DNA of 64,000 nucleotides, taken from NCBI GenBank assembly GCA_964383495.1, contig CAYLHG010000006.1:10122-74121 (forward strand), read 5' to 3'. The notes under the pieces were generated by a model. The model searched no databases, was not told where the DNA came from, and worked only from the letters and a program-made list of their open reading frames with translations. Numbering within the stretch: the first letter of the stretch is position 1; each line of letters begins with the position of its first letter. Below are positions 38,752 to 47,376 of the stretch, one piece after another. The DNA is from CAWKDC01 sp964383495 (GTDB lineage: Bacteria; Pseudomonadota; Gammaproteobacteria; JABCZS01). Made by a program: the position numbers and the translations under genes.

Positions 38752-38940
38752 CCCTTGAATAGGGCGCACATTGGCAAGCTGGGTGTCTTGAGCCGATTCT
38801 CGCAGACCCAGGGAACATGATCCCTGTTGCTGTTGTGCAAGCCGTGCTTGACTCGGAAGCCTGATGCAACATATCTCTTCCCACCTTGAACCTTGTGGTT
38901 CAAGACAGAAGCTTGTGTATCAGTGTGCGCCCTATTCGAT
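38752..38940 (+). ncRNA. ssrS: 6S RNA
   Basis: Mimics an open promoter and sequesters sigma70 RNA polymerase in stationary phase. A terminal stem joins GAATAGGGCGCAC (38757-38769) with GTGCGCCCTATTC (38925-38937), enclosing about 155 nt with the conserved right-arm segment CACCTTGAACC...GGTTCAAG (38882-38903) and a large internal bulge typical of 6S RNA. The position between zapA and the 5-formyl-THF cyclo-ligase is the conserved one. Ends are estimated to within about 5 nt. Confidence 0.92.
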
Positions 38941-38952
38941 GGAACTTTAATT

Positions 38953-39525
38953 ATGCGTCGCTCAATCTCTCTCCGCCGCCAGGCATTATCCTCAACAGAA
39001 GTCGCTACTCACAGCGACGCTATCATCCAAAAATTATGTGACTCTTCACTTATCCAAGGCAACCATATTGCTATTTATTTTTCTTTCCGCCAAGAAGTAA
39101 TGGCTGAAAAATTACTCCCATGGTTATTCGAACATCAAAAACATGTTTATTTACCTGTCGTAAACGCACATACTCGGTTATTACATTTTGCACGCTACAC
39201 ACCTGAAAGCCCTCTCGCCCCTAACCGATTTGGCATTTTGGAGCCTCTGCCGCCGTTCAGTCTGTGCCCGCCTCCCGACCTCGATACAGTCATTACGCCG
39301 TTGGTTGCTTTTACCGACCGTTGTGAACGCTTAGGCACGGGGGCAGGCTACTACGATGCCACGTTCGCCTTTTTAAACCAAGCTCCGCGCCCTACTCGCC
39401 CTATTTTAATAGGGCTGGGCTATGCTTTCCAACAAGCGCCACACCTCTCTCAAAAACCCCATGATATTCCTTTGAATTATGTGATCACAGAAAATAGTAT
39501 CTTCAAACGCTCTTCGTCACCCTGA
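38953..39525 (+). CDS. ygfA: 5-formyltetrahydrofolate cyclo-ligase
   Basis: Converts 5-formyl-THF to 5,10-methenyl-THF with ATP, recycling folate. 190 aa from the ATG at 38953; the open frame extends back through 6S RNA to 38893, which is not a credible start. Family landmarks: MRRSISLRRQALSSTE start, HIAIYFSFRQEV, and the ATP-binding LGTGAGYYDATFAFL near residue 131. Co-located with ssrS as in E. coli, where the two are co-transcribed. Confidence 0.95.
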   Translation: MRRSISLRRQALSSTEVATHSDAIIQKLCDSSLIQGNHIAIYFSFRQEVMAEKLLPWLFEHQKHVYLPVVNAHTRLLHFARYTPESPLAPNRFGILEPLPPFSLCPPPDLDTVITPLVAFTDRCERLGTGAGYYDATFAFLNQAPRPTRPILIGLGYAFQQAPHLSQKPHDIPLNYVITENSIFKRSSSP

Positions 39526-39610
39526 TAAAATAGAACTTACGCAAAATTGATTTTCTTGAAAAATAGAGTGTACTCCATAAATGGCAGCCTTTTCCGGGAC
39601 ATAGTCTATT
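39526..39610. other. Spacer with an IS-end-like sequence
   Basis: Just after ygfA, ACTTACGCAAAAT (39536-39548) matches 13 nt of the left end of the miniature element at 48377, so it may be a relic transposon end. Nothing else is recognised before the ATPase remnant. Confidence 0.35.
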
Positions 39611-39910
39611 ATGTTGAGAAGAGCGCTACAACCACCTGATAACCATGGTTTTTTCTTGTTTGGCGCTCGAGATACGGGAAAAAGTACCCTTATTGGGGAA
39701 CAGTTTGATATCCAAAAAGCCCTTTGGATTAATTTACTGGATCTTGATCAAGGAGAACAATTTATGTGAGAACCTAACTTGCTTTATGCCATGGTAAAGC
39801 AATTGCCTAAGCATATTACGCATGTTGTCATTGATGAAATTCAAAAAATTCCTATTGGACGATTTGCCTCAAGCACAAGCCATGATTTTATCTCAGGACA
39901 AGCAACCTAA
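39611..39910 (+). pseudogene. Remnant of an AAA ATPase (DUF4143-type)
   Basis: Translation from the ATG at 39611 gives RALQPPDNHGFFLFGARDTG with a Walker A (GARDTGKST), then a TGA at 39767, then in the same frame HITHVVIDEIQKIP, a Walker B as in the ATP-binding proteins that carry a DUF4143 domain. After the Walker B the sequence diverges and stops at 39910. The intact family has about 370-400 residues, so this is about the first quarter, with an internal stop and no C-terminal part. These ATPases are often horizontally spread and decay. Confidence 0.8.
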
Positions 39911-39976
39911 ATTATTTGGGAGCATTCAAGCATTCCCCCGGGATCTCGGAATCAAAGAAATATGTAAAAGTCAAAA

Positions 39977-40045
39977 CTGCATAGGGCCAGATACATATTG
40001 CACTCAGTAGAGGCTGAAGTGCAATATGTATCTGGCCCTATGCAG
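39977..40045. repeat. 28-bp perfect inverted repeat with 13-nt loop
   Basis: The arm at 39977-40004 (CTGCATAGGGCCAGATACAT onward) is exactly reverse-complementary to 40018-40045. A second small hairpin (TTTCCCTT, loop GAA, AAGGGAAA) follows at 40057-40075. No T-tract follows the long stem, so it is not a standard terminator. It may be a mobile-element remnant, a protein-binding palindrome or an RNA structure. Confidence 0.9.
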
Positions 40046-40149
40046 CACCACCACCTTTTCCCTTGAAAAGGGAAAGATGAAATCATGTTTATAAATCAGC
40101 GTAGTAGCCAAGCATGCGGCGTGCTAGCAGCACTTTTTCGGGGTATTGA

Positions 40150-40178
40150 TTGAATATCCTATTTTAAGCTGGTAAAGT
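40150..40178 (+). promoter_or_regulatory. Promoter of LRR/TM paralogue 1
   Basis: TTGAAT (40150-40155), 17 nt, TAAAGT (40173-40178) with a TGG extended -10. The layout and spacing are the same as upstream of paralogue 2. Confidence 0.6.
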
Positions 40179-40211
40179 GAGTAACCGTGGCTACTCATGT
40201 GAGGCGCAGTT

Positions 40212-41174
40212 ATGGGGTGGAATGAGTGTACTCTTTTGATAGAGGAGAATGGCGAGAGCTTACTGCTCAAACCGAACCAGATACCAGGGCACATACGTAG
40301 CAGCAAACCCGAGTACTCTTTCGACCTCTTGACTTCTCCTCTTCACGACTCCCTCAAAAAGATTGTAGTTAAAAGGATCTGTGAAGATGGGGAGACAGGC
40401 AGCCTCAAGCCTATTTCAGAGTCCCTGATGACTCAGCTTTGTAAATTCATTAAGGAAAAGCAGGGCATCACATCGATAGCGTTCGAAGGCCCTTTTTTAG
40501 TGTCTGAGCTGGGCCTCATTCGTGAAGCCCTTAAAGATAGGAAGCCGGCGCTCAGCAGCATTAATTTTGATAAAGTCACTGCTCTTGACACCTTTACCAC
40601 GAATAATGGCATAGGCTTAACTTCCCGGAATCAATATTCCACAAAAGCCTCTCCTTCTACAGAACAGCGCGAACCAACAGCAACAACCTCCTCTGAAACT
40701 CGCACGAGTAGTAGCTCAGAAGCTCCTGACACTAACACTACCCAGGCAAACTTCTTGAGTAAAGACAACATCAGTCAAAAAGATACCCTCTCATTTGTCC
40801 TTTTGATTGTTACCAGCATAAACGCGATTGCAATATTAATCTTTGAGCAAGAAGGATTCTTTTCTGATACGCCTTTTGGACAGGAAGAAAGAGCAGATTT
40901 GTATTTGGGCGGGCTTTTGAGCGCAATTGCGTTTTCAGGGTTAGGCATTGCTTCATCCTCTCCGAAGATAAATTCTATGGCTACAATAGGCATGCTGATT
41001 TTACTATCCAGTGTAGTTTGGACGCTTGTAGATTACGCTGATACTCTTCCAGAAACAGCGTCAGATTTAACGAAAGGTCTTTTCTTCGGCAGTTACGCTT
41101 TATTGGGTAGCCTCGCTGCATACCAAGCATTTGACCGCCGCAAGGATGCCATGCCAACGCTGCATCAGCCTTAA
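40212..41174 (+). CDS. Orphan LRR-like/four-TM membrane protein, paralogue 1
   Basis: 320 aa, no named family; GAGG lies 7 nt before the ATG. The N-terminal half has one or two degenerate ribonuclease-inhibitor-type leucine-rich units: LCKFIKEKQGITSIAFEG followed 28 residues later by LSSINFD. A Ser/Thr-rich disordered linker (about residues 140-190) leads to a C-terminal block of about four hydrophobic helices (SFVLLIVTSINAIAILIF, LGGLLSAIAFSGLGI, MLILLSSVVWTLVDYAD). It shares its architecture and the motif LVDYADTLPETASDL with the next gene (VDYDTISETASPL), showing tandem duplication. Probably an exported or inner-membrane protein; function unknown. Confidence 0.78.
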   Translation: MGWNECTLLIEENGESLLLKPNQIPGHIRSSKPEYSFDLLTSPLHDSLKKIVVKRICEDGETGSLKPISESLMTQLCKFIKEKQGITSIAFEGPFLVSELGLIREALKDRKPALSSINFDKVTALDTFTTNNGIGLTSRNQYSTKASPSTEQREPTATTSSETRTSSSSEAPDTNTTQANFLSKDNISQKDTLSFVLLIVTSINAIAILIFEQEGFFSDTPFGQEERADLYLGGLLSAIAFSGLGIASSSPKINSMATIGMLILLSSVVWTLVDYADTLPETASDLTKGLFFGSYALLGSLAAYQAFDRRKDAMPTLHQP

Positions 41175-41189
41175 GCGCTCGTACTTTAT

Positions 41190-41218
41190 TTGAGTCTCAT
41201 GGTGTAACCTGGTAAAAT
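41190..41218 (+). promoter_or_regulatory. Promoter of LRR/TM paralogue 2
   Basis: TTGAGT (41190-41195), 17 nt, TAAAAT (41213-41218) preceded by TGG (extended -10). It mirrors the promoter of the upstream paralogue, so each copy has its own signal. Confidence 0.65.
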
Positions 41219-41248
41219 AGCTAGGTTATCAAAAAAGAGGGGAAGAAT

Positions 41249-42265
41249 ATGGACACGTATATTGTTACCCTAGAGAACGATGGCAATATATCAATAGAAG
41301 CACCCATAGGAGTAACAACAATCTACTCCTCCCTCCAAGCCCAAGAAGCTTTTAAGCAATTAGACGACAGCAAACCCACAAAAATTGTAATTAACAGCAT
41401 AAGGACGCCAGCCTCCTTAGGCTCTACTCCCAACCCACAGCTACAACAGCTCAGTGAATTCATCAAACAAAATCAGACAATGACATCCATAAGGTTCCAA
41501 GGCAGTTTTTTGTGGGCTGAACTAATCCCCATTTGCACATCCCTTAATGGTAATAACAGACTCACTACCATTGCTTTTGATGAAAACATCGCCAACTCTA
41601 CTTCTTACGGTTACGACCCATCTCCATCCGCGAATACAGGCTATTACATAAGGAACCGGGGCACCCAGGGACATTATACCCTCTGCCTTTTCGTTAAAGG
41701 TGAAGGTGAAAATGAAGATAAATGGATTTATGTCGAAGATAGAAATCGTGGGCTTGCGCCCCCCTCCTCTAGCCTACCCGACCAAAACAACGCTCATTTA
41801 CCCGCAGCACTTCAGTGGGTCAATGCACTTACGATGCTGTTCGTGGTTGTTGATATGATTCTGGCGGGGTATCTCGAAATAGAGGCAAATGATTCCGACT
41901 CCTACTCTGCGGCAGAGATTCCGCGAGTAATCTTTTCAACTGTGGGGTTCCTTACGTTTTATTGCGGCTGCCTTACGCTTGCTGATCAAAACGCCACTCC
42001 TCCCAGCCCGATTAGTAAGCTTTCCTCTCCTTTAATTCCCATGCAAATAGCACGATCTGTAATAATATTAGGCGCGCTAAGCCTGCTGGCAAGCGCCGTT
42101 TGGGCTTTTGTAGACTATGATACGATTTCAGAAACAGCATCGCCGCTCGAAAAAGATCTTTTTATTAGCAACTATTCAGTGTTAGGATTTTGTGCCGCAT
42201 GGCAAGCGGTTAACCAAAGCGTGACTCTCAGCAAAGAGTGGAAATCTCCCTCGATCACACCGTAA
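41249..42265 (+). CDS. Orphan LRR-like/four-TM membrane protein, paralogue 2
   Basis: 338 aa with GAGGGG before the ATG. The N-terminal half repeats the leucine-rich pattern of paralogue 1 (LSEFIKQNQTMTSIRFQGSF, then LTTIAFD 27 residues on). A middle section rich in Gly/Tyr/Asn follows, then about four hydrophobic helices (LTMLFVVVDMILAGYL, VIFSTVGFLTFYCGCL, IILGALSLLASAVWAF) and the conserved tail ETASPLEKDLFISNYSVLG. The two copies have diverged strongly outside these motifs, so the duplication is old or under diversifying change. Function unknown. Confidence 0.78.
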   Translation: MDTYIVTLENDGNISIEAPIGVTTIYSSLQAQEAFKQLDDSKPTKIVINSIRTPASLGSTPNPQLQQLSEFIKQNQTMTSIRFQGSFLWAELIPICTSLNGNNRLTTIAFDENIANSTSYGYDPSPSANTGYYIRNRGTQGHYTLCLFVKGEGENEDKWIYVEDRNRGLAPPSSSLPDQNNAHLPAALQWVNALTMLFVVVDMILAGYLEIEANDSDSYSAAEIPRVIFSTVGFLTFYCGCLTLADQNATPPSPISKLSSPLIPMQIARSVIILGALSLLASAVWAFVDYDTISETASPLEKDLFISNYSVLGFCAAWQAVNQSVTLSKEWKSPSITP

Positions 42266-42345
42266 ACATTTGCTGAAAACAGTTGCAAGCGCTGCAGCGT
42301 CACTAGATATGCTACGGTTCAGGGCAAGACTAATTTATTGGAAAG

Positions 42346-42374
42346 TTGACTTTATTTTACCGGTCTGTTTTAAT
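42346..42374 (+). promoter_or_regulatory. Promoter of the secreted propeller-like gene
   Basis: TTGACT (42346-42351), 17 nt, TTTAAT (42369-42374), 33 nt before the ATG of the secreted protein. Confidence 0.65.
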
Positions 42375-42407
42375 ACTTATTCATCTCTCTCCTGGAGGAA
42401 CATGGTC

Positions 42408-43511
42408 ATGATAAAAAAGATAATAGTTATATTGGTATGCTACTTTGCTGCACTGCCGTTATTTGCTGAAGACACCGTGATCAGTGCAATGGCGGGTGCT
42501 ACTGCGATCAAGCGCCTTCCGTTAGGACCTGATGCAATCGTGATGAAAGATGCCCAAGGCAATGACGCGTTAGTGGTATTTTACCGTTTACACGGAGACA
42601 AGCAACAGGCAGGTTTCATTGTGGCCAGGACCGCAGCGCCCGACAGTGGGGTCTTACTTTGGGATGAACAAAATTATGTGCTGAAAACCAGCGCGTTAAG
42701 GGCGGGAGGCTTTTCGCCAGCACCTGTGCTATTAGAGGATAGGCTATATTTATTCGGCAGAGAACAAAAAAATAACGAAGGGCGAGATATCCTTTACAAT
42801 TCTTTCGCTAACCTAGACGATCTCATAGAACATACTGAAGGCAAATCTGGCAATCATCCCTTTACTGATTTAGGCATTAAAGGACACAAAGATTTTGGCC
42901 ATTTATCTGCAGCAGTGGTCGATGACTCTATTTTGTTGGCGTATTATGCAAAAGACAAAAAAACTGAAAAAAGACCATTTTCTTCTTCTCGTTGTACCGT
43001 GCAATCTGAGGGCAAACTATCTTGCAAAGCAGCAGGTATGTCTGATGAAAAATATGATGATCCGACGGCATTAGCGCAAGCGACGATTAATGGAGTAACT
43101 GAAACATTCTTAATGGTCAGAAATCAACATACACTTATGGATCTCTACCAATTTAACCCCTTCAATAATACATGGTCTTCATTGTATAGCGTGCCTAACG
43201 TGCAGCTGCCTGATTTGCCTGTGAGCACGCTTGAGTTGGATGATATGTTACATGTATATTACCAAGAACCAGATTCAGGTCCTCATAGCAGTATGGTGAC
43301 AAAAACCGCCGCATTTTTAAGTGAAATATTAAGTAGCAACATCGTTTGGAAAGCGCCGGACATATCTAAGCATAGAACGGGCACATCGGTCAAACCAATT
43401 GCTTTCAAAGGTCGGATATATGTTTTTTACCAACGGGTTTACAGCGCTGACAGCTATTTGGAGCCGCACCCCGCTAGCGAGCTTTGGTATTTTAGTGATA
43501 CGGTTCTTTGA
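42408..43511 (+). CDS. Secreted beta-propeller-like protein of unknown function
   Basis: 367 aa from the ATG at 42408, with GGAGG 9 nt upstream (an ATG at 42402 is also possible; the open frame to 42270 is spurious). Signal peptide MIKKIIVILVCYFAALPLFA, cleavage before EDT. The mature part has repeated beta motifs of the form hydrophobic-VFY/VYY-Q: DALVVFYRLHGD, DRLYLFGREQK, SILLAYYAKDK, TFLMVRNQH, MLHVYYQEP, RIYVFYQRVYS, at spacings of roughly 45-60 residues. This suggests a five- to seven-bladed propeller like bacterial and fungal lectins or sialidase-like folds. Two cysteines (CTVQSEGKLSC) may form a disulfide. Glycan binding is possible but unproven. Confidence 0.75.
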   Translation: MIKKIIVILVCYFAALPLFAEDTVISAMAGATAIKRLPLGPDAIVMKDAQGNDALVVFYRLHGDKQQAGFIVARTAAPDSGVLLWDEQNYVLKTSALRAGGFSPAPVLLEDRLYLFGREQKNNEGRDILYNSFANLDDLIEHTEGKSGNHPFTDLGIKGHKDFGHLSAAVVDDSILLAYYAKDKKTEKRPFSSSRCTVQSEGKLSCKAAGMSDEKYDDPTALAQATINGVTETFLMVRNQHTLMDLYQFNPFNNTWSSLYSVPNVQLPDLPVSTLELDDMLHVYYQEPDSGPHSSMVTKTAAFLSEILSSNIVWKAPDISKHRTGTSVKPIAFKGRIYVFYQRVYSADSYLEPHPASELWYFSDTVL

Positions 43512-43574
43512 GTGCTCTTAGGATAGTCGTTTAGAAGGTCTATTACTTGTAGGGAATGATCGCGGCTACTACAA

Positions 43575-44702
43575 TTAATACTTCTTCGTCACATTTTCCC
43601 AAAGTTGTATCCTAGGTTCGTGCTTAGCTGGATTAGCCTTTAAACTCTCTCTCAAAGATTCTAGAAACGCCCGCTGGCTACTATCTAAATTAGCCGGCGT
43701 TTCTAAAACGACTCGGCATAATAAATCACCCATTTGGTGGCTACGCAACGCTTTCACACCTTGCCCGCGCAAACGAAATACTTTTCCTGTTTGTGTTTCT
43801 GGCGGAATTTTTAACTTCACGTGACTATGCAATGTCGGCACATCTACCTCGCCGCCCAATGCTGCCGTTACAAAACCAATCGGTACTTCACAATGTAAAT
43901 TATTTCCATCACGTTCAAAAACGGGATGCGGTGTTACATGCACTTCTACATATAAATCGCCGGCTGGTCCGCCATTTAAGCCTGTCTCGCCCTCGCCTGT
44001 CAAACGCACACGATCACCATTATCAACTCCTGCCGGGATTTTAACAGACAATGTTTTGGTTTCACGCACCCGCCCTTGCCCCTTACAACCAGAGCACGGA
44101 TCAGCAATGATTTTGCCTTCGCCATGACAATGCGGACATGTTTGTGTCACTGCAAAAAAACCTTGTTGCATACGCACTTGGCCAGCACCTCTACAGGTAT
44201 CACATGTTTTTTTAGAAGAACCTGGCTTTGCACCCGAACCACTGCACAATTTACATGCTGCTAATGTAGGCACTCTGATTTCTTGCGTTACGCCGTTTAC
44301 AGCTTGTTCCAATGTCAGCACTAAATCGTACTTAAGATCATGCCCTCGCGCTGCGCGGCTACTGCCACCTCGCGCACCATGGGGCCCACCAGCGCCACCG
44401 AAAATATCGCCAAAAATGTCGCCGAAAATATCTTCAAAACCACCAAAGCCTGCACCGCCAGGCCCGGCGCCACCGCCTTGAACACCTGCATGACCAAATT
44501 GATCATACGCAGCGCGCTTTTGAGGATCAGATAAAACAGAATAGGCTTCTTGGCATTCTTGGAATTTTGCTTTTGCGGTTTCATCATCTGCATTGCGATC
44601 AGGATGATATTTCATCGCTAAGCGACGGTACGCTTTTTTGATGTCTTCAGGGGAGGTGTTGCGGTCAATGCCGAGCACTTCGTAATAATCTCTTTTTGAC
44701 AT
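43575..44702 (-). CDS. dnaJ: Chaperone DnaJ (Hsp40)
   Basis: Co-chaperone that stimulates DnaK ATPase and delivers unfolded substrates. 375 aa from the ATG at 44702, which has GAGGTG just upstream and starts MSKRDYYEVLGIDRN; the longer frame to 44759 is unsupported. J domain with HPD at about residues 33-35, a Gly-rich linker (GGAGPGGAGFGGFEDIFGD), four zinc-knuckle repeats (CKLCSGSG, CDTCRGAG, CPHCHGEG, CSGCKGQG), then the C-terminal substrate domains. It lies 69 nt after dnaK; a GC-rich hairpin in the gap could modulate expression. Confidence 0.98.
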   Translation of the reverse strand: MSKRDYYEVLGIDRNTSPEDIKKAYRRLAMKYHPDRNADDETAKAKFQECQEAYSVLSDPQKRAAYDQFGHAGVQGGGAGPGGAGFGGFEDIFGDIFGDIFGGAGGPHGARGGSSRAARGHDLKYDLVLTLEQAVNGVTQEIRVPTLAACKLCSGSGAKPGSSKKTCDTCRGAGQVRMQQGFFAVTQTCPHCHGEGKIIADPCSGCKGQGRVRETKTLSVKIPAGVDNGDRVRLTGEGETGLNGGPAGDLYVEVHVTPHPVFERDGNNLHCEVPIGFVTAALGGEVDVPTLHSHVKLKIPPETQTGKVFRLRGQGVKALRSHQMGDLLCRVVLETPANLDSSQRAFLESLRESLKANPAKHEPRIQLWENVTKKY

Positions 44703-44734
44703 GCAACACCTCGACAGAAAACCCCACGTATACA

Positions 44735-44751
44735 CGCCCCTACAAGGGGCG
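44735..44751 (-). repeat. Hairpin between dnaK and dnaJ
   Basis: CGCCCC (44735-44740), 5-nt loop, GGGGCG (44746-44751). No T-run follows on the minus strand, so rather than a full terminator it may stabilise the dnaK message end or attenuate read-through into dnaJ. Confidence 0.5.
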
Positions 44752-44771
44752 CGTATCACAGGAGGCGCATC

Positions 44772-46730
44772 TTACTGCTTCTTATCCTTCACTTCTTCAA
44801 ACTCCGCATCCACTGCATCACCATCACCGCTTGCAGCACCTGCAGTATCTTGGCCAGCATCTGCTGCGCCGGCAGCACCCGCGCCACCCGCTGCGTAAAG
44901 TTTCTCAGCCATTTTACCAGAAGCATCTGTCAACGTTTGAAGTTTTGCTTCAATTAACGATTTATCATCAGATTTTATCGCTTCTTTCAGCTCATTAATC
45001 GCTGCTTCAATGGTTGTACGCTCATCAGCAGATACTTTATCGCCCGCCTCTTTCATGGATTTCGTCACAGAGTGAATCATTGCATCCGCTTGGTTACGTG
45101 TTTCCACTAAGGCTTTAAACTTCTCATCTTCAGCAGCGTGAAGCTCTGCTTCTTTCACCATTTTCTGAATTTCTTCATCAGATAAACCACTGGATGCACG
45201 AATTACAATCGATTGCTGTTTGCCCGTTGCTTTATCTTTAGCAGATACATTCAAAATACCATTGGCATCAATATCAAATGTTACTTCAACTTGAGGAACG
45301 CCACGCGGCGCAGGCGGAATATCACTCAGATCAAAACGTCCTAATGATTTATTGCCTTCTGCATTTGCACGCTCACGCTCGCCTTGCACAACATGAACAG
45401 TTACCGCAGTTTGATTATCATCAGCCGTTGAAAACACTTGCGAGTGTTTTGTCGGAATCGTTGAATTTTTTTCAATCAATTTCGTCAATACACCACCCAT
45501 CGTTTCAATACCTAATGATAATGGTGTTACGTCTAATAAAAGAATATCTTTCACGCTACCGGACAATACACCTGCTTGAATAGCAGCGCCAATCGCTACT
45601 GCTTCATCAGGGTTCACATCACGACGTGCTTCTTTACCAAAAATTTGCTTCACCGCTTCTTGCACTTTTGGCATACGCGTTTGTCCGCCCACCACAATCA
45701 CATCACTGATTTTATCCGCTGTTAAACCAGAATCTTTCAATGCTGTTTTGCAAGGGTTAATCGTGCGCTCAATTAAATCTTCCACTAACGATTCTAATTT
45801 TGCGCGTGTCATCTTGATATTCAAATGCTTTGGCCCAGTGGCGTCAGCAGTAATGTAAGGCAAATTAACATCTGTTTGTTGCAAAGAAGATAATTCAATT
45901 TTCGCCTTTTCAGCAGCTTCTTTCAAACGTTGCAATGCCAGCGGATCATTGCGCAAATCAATCCCTTGTTCTTTCTTGAATTCTTCCACTAAGAAATCAA
46001 TGATACGCATATCGAAATCTTCACCACCTAAGAAAGTATCACCATTGGTGGCCAATACTTCAAATTGATGCTCGCCTTCCACTTCTGCAATTTCAATGAT
46101 GGAAATATCAAACGTACCACCGCCCAAATCGTACACAGCAATTCTAGAATCACCCTTTGCTTTATCCATGCCATACGCCAATGCAGCGGCAGTGGGCTCG
46201 TTGATGATACGCTTTACTTCTAGCCCGGCAATACGCCCAGCGTCTTTGGTGGCTTGACGTTGAGAATCATTGAAGTAAGCAGGTACAGTGATCACTGCTT
46301 CAGTCACTTCTTCACCCAAATATTCTTCTGCTGTTTGCTTCATCTTGATCAATACTTCAGCAGATACTTGTGCAGGCGCTTTGGGTTCAGCAGGCTTGCC
46401 TTCAAGTTGCACCTCAACCCACGCATCGCCATTGTTCGCCGGGATGATTTTGTAAGGAACCATTTTGATGTCACGTTGCACTACTTCGTCTTTAAAAGAA
46501 CGGCCAATCAAACGCTTGATTGCATAAAACGTATTGGTTGGGTTAGTCACTGATTGACGTTTCGCAGGCGCGCCCACTAATTTTTGACCATCTTTGGTGT
46601 AAGCAACGATAGAAGGTGTTGTTCTCATCCCTTCTGTGTTCGCAATCACGGTGACTTTGCCACCTTTATCTAATACCGCCACGCAAGAATTCGTGGTACC
46701 TAAGTCAATACCTATCACATGTTTAGCCAT
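44772..46730 (-). CDS. dnaK: Chaperone DnaK (Hsp70)
   Basis: ATP-dependent Hsp70. 652 aa from the ATG at 46730 (MAKHVIGIDLGTTNSCVAVL) with GGAG 7 nt upstream; the frame to 46784 is longer but has no support. Phosphate-binding loops: IGIDLGTTNSC, AVYDLGGGTFDISII, and VIVVGGQTRMPKVQEAV. The substrate domain has LLLDVTPLSLGIETMGG. The C-terminus has the usual Gly/Ala-rich stretch and ends in the EEVKD-type motif followed by KKQ. Middle gene of the grpE-dnaK-dnaJ heat-shock operon. Confidence 0.98.
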   Translation of the reverse strand: MAKHVIGIDLGTTNSCVAVLDKGGKVTVIANTEGMRTTPSIVAYTKDGQKLVGAPAKRQSVTNPTNTFYAIKRLIGRSFKDEVVQRDIKMVPYKIIPANNGDAWVEVQLEGKPAEPKAPAQVSAEVLIKMKQTAEEYLGEEVTEAVITVPAYFNDSQRQATKDAGRIAGLEVKRIINEPTAAALAYGMDKAKGDSRIAVYDLGGGTFDISIIEIAEVEGEHQFEVLATNGDTFLGGEDFDMRIIDFLVEEFKKEQGIDLRNDPLALQRLKEAAEKAKIELSSLQQTDVNLPYITADATGPKHLNIKMTRAKLESLVEDLIERTINPCKTALKDSGLTADKISDVIVVGGQTRMPKVQEAVKQIFGKEARRDVNPDEAVAIGAAIQAGVLSGSVKDILLLDVTPLSLGIETMGGVLTKLIEKNSTIPTKHSQVFSTADDNQTAVTVHVVQGERERANAEGNKSLGRFDLSDIPPAPRGVPQVEVTFDIDANGILNVSAKDKATGKQQSIVIRASSGLSDEEIQKMVKEAELHAAEDEKFKALVETRNQADAMIHSVTKSMKEAGDKVSADERTTIEAAINELKEAIKSDDKSLIEAKLQTLTDASGKMAEKLYAAGGAGAAGAADAGQDTAGAASGDGDAVDAEFEEVKDKKQ

Positions 46731-46786
46731 CATTATTCTCCACTGTTGATGTTCAGGATATGGGGGCGCTTTCGCGCTTTTCAAGT

Positions 46787-47347
46787 TTACTCAGCTGCTT
46801 TTGATACAATCACACGCGCTGGCCTGATTAAGCGACCGTGCAGTAAATAACCCTTCTGGACCACCGTCAACACAGTGCCTGCAGCATGATCGTTGCTGGG
46901 TTGCATGACCATGGCCTCATGGTGTGTAGGGTCGAAAGGCTCGTTGAGTGGGTCAACCACTTCTACGTTGAATTTTACTAACGTATTCAAAAACATTTTC
47001 AACGTCAGTTCCATGCCGTGATGAAGCGCTTTGGCATGCTCAATACTGTCGGCGGGTGTTGCCAACCCTTGTTCTAAGCTGTCAATGACAGGAATTAAGT
47101 CTTTCACAAAAGGCTCAAGAGCATATTTGTGGGCGTGCTCAATATCGCGCTGCGTGCGTTTTTGAAGGTTTTCCATCTCTGCGCGGGTGCGTAATGCCAG
47201 CTCCCAGTTCTCTTTTGCTTTTTGCTCTGCTTCCGTCAGCTTTTTGGCGAGATCAAGCTCGCTGCCATCCGGGGCTTTTTCCTTGAATTCTGGAGGGGTT
47301 ACCTCTGTGTCAAACTTTAACTCCTCGGAATGATCTTTCTTGCTCAT
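46787..47347 (-). CDS. grpE: Nucleotide exchange factor GrpE
   Basis: Exchanges ADP for ATP on DnaK and acts as a thermosensor. 186 aa. Long N-terminal helix (LTEAEQKAKENWELALRTRAEMENLQKR) for dimerisation, then the beta domain with the family segment NEPFDPTHHEAMV near residue 135 and the end LIRPARVIVSK. AGGAGA lies upstream of the ATG. First gene of the operon, with a clear heat-shock promoter 30-57 nt upstream. Confidence 0.97.
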   Translation of the reverse strand: MSKKDHSEELKFDTEVTPPEFKEKAPDGSELDLAKKLTEAEQKAKENWELALRTRAEMENLQKRTQRDIEHAHKYALEPFVKDLIPVIDSLEQGLATPADSIEHAKALHHGMELTLKMFLNTLVKFNVEVVDPLNEPFDPTHHEAMVMQPSNDHAAGTVLTVVQKGYLLHGRLIRPARVIVSKAAE

Positions 47348-47376
47348 GCTGTTGTCTCCTGTATGGGCTAGAAAGC

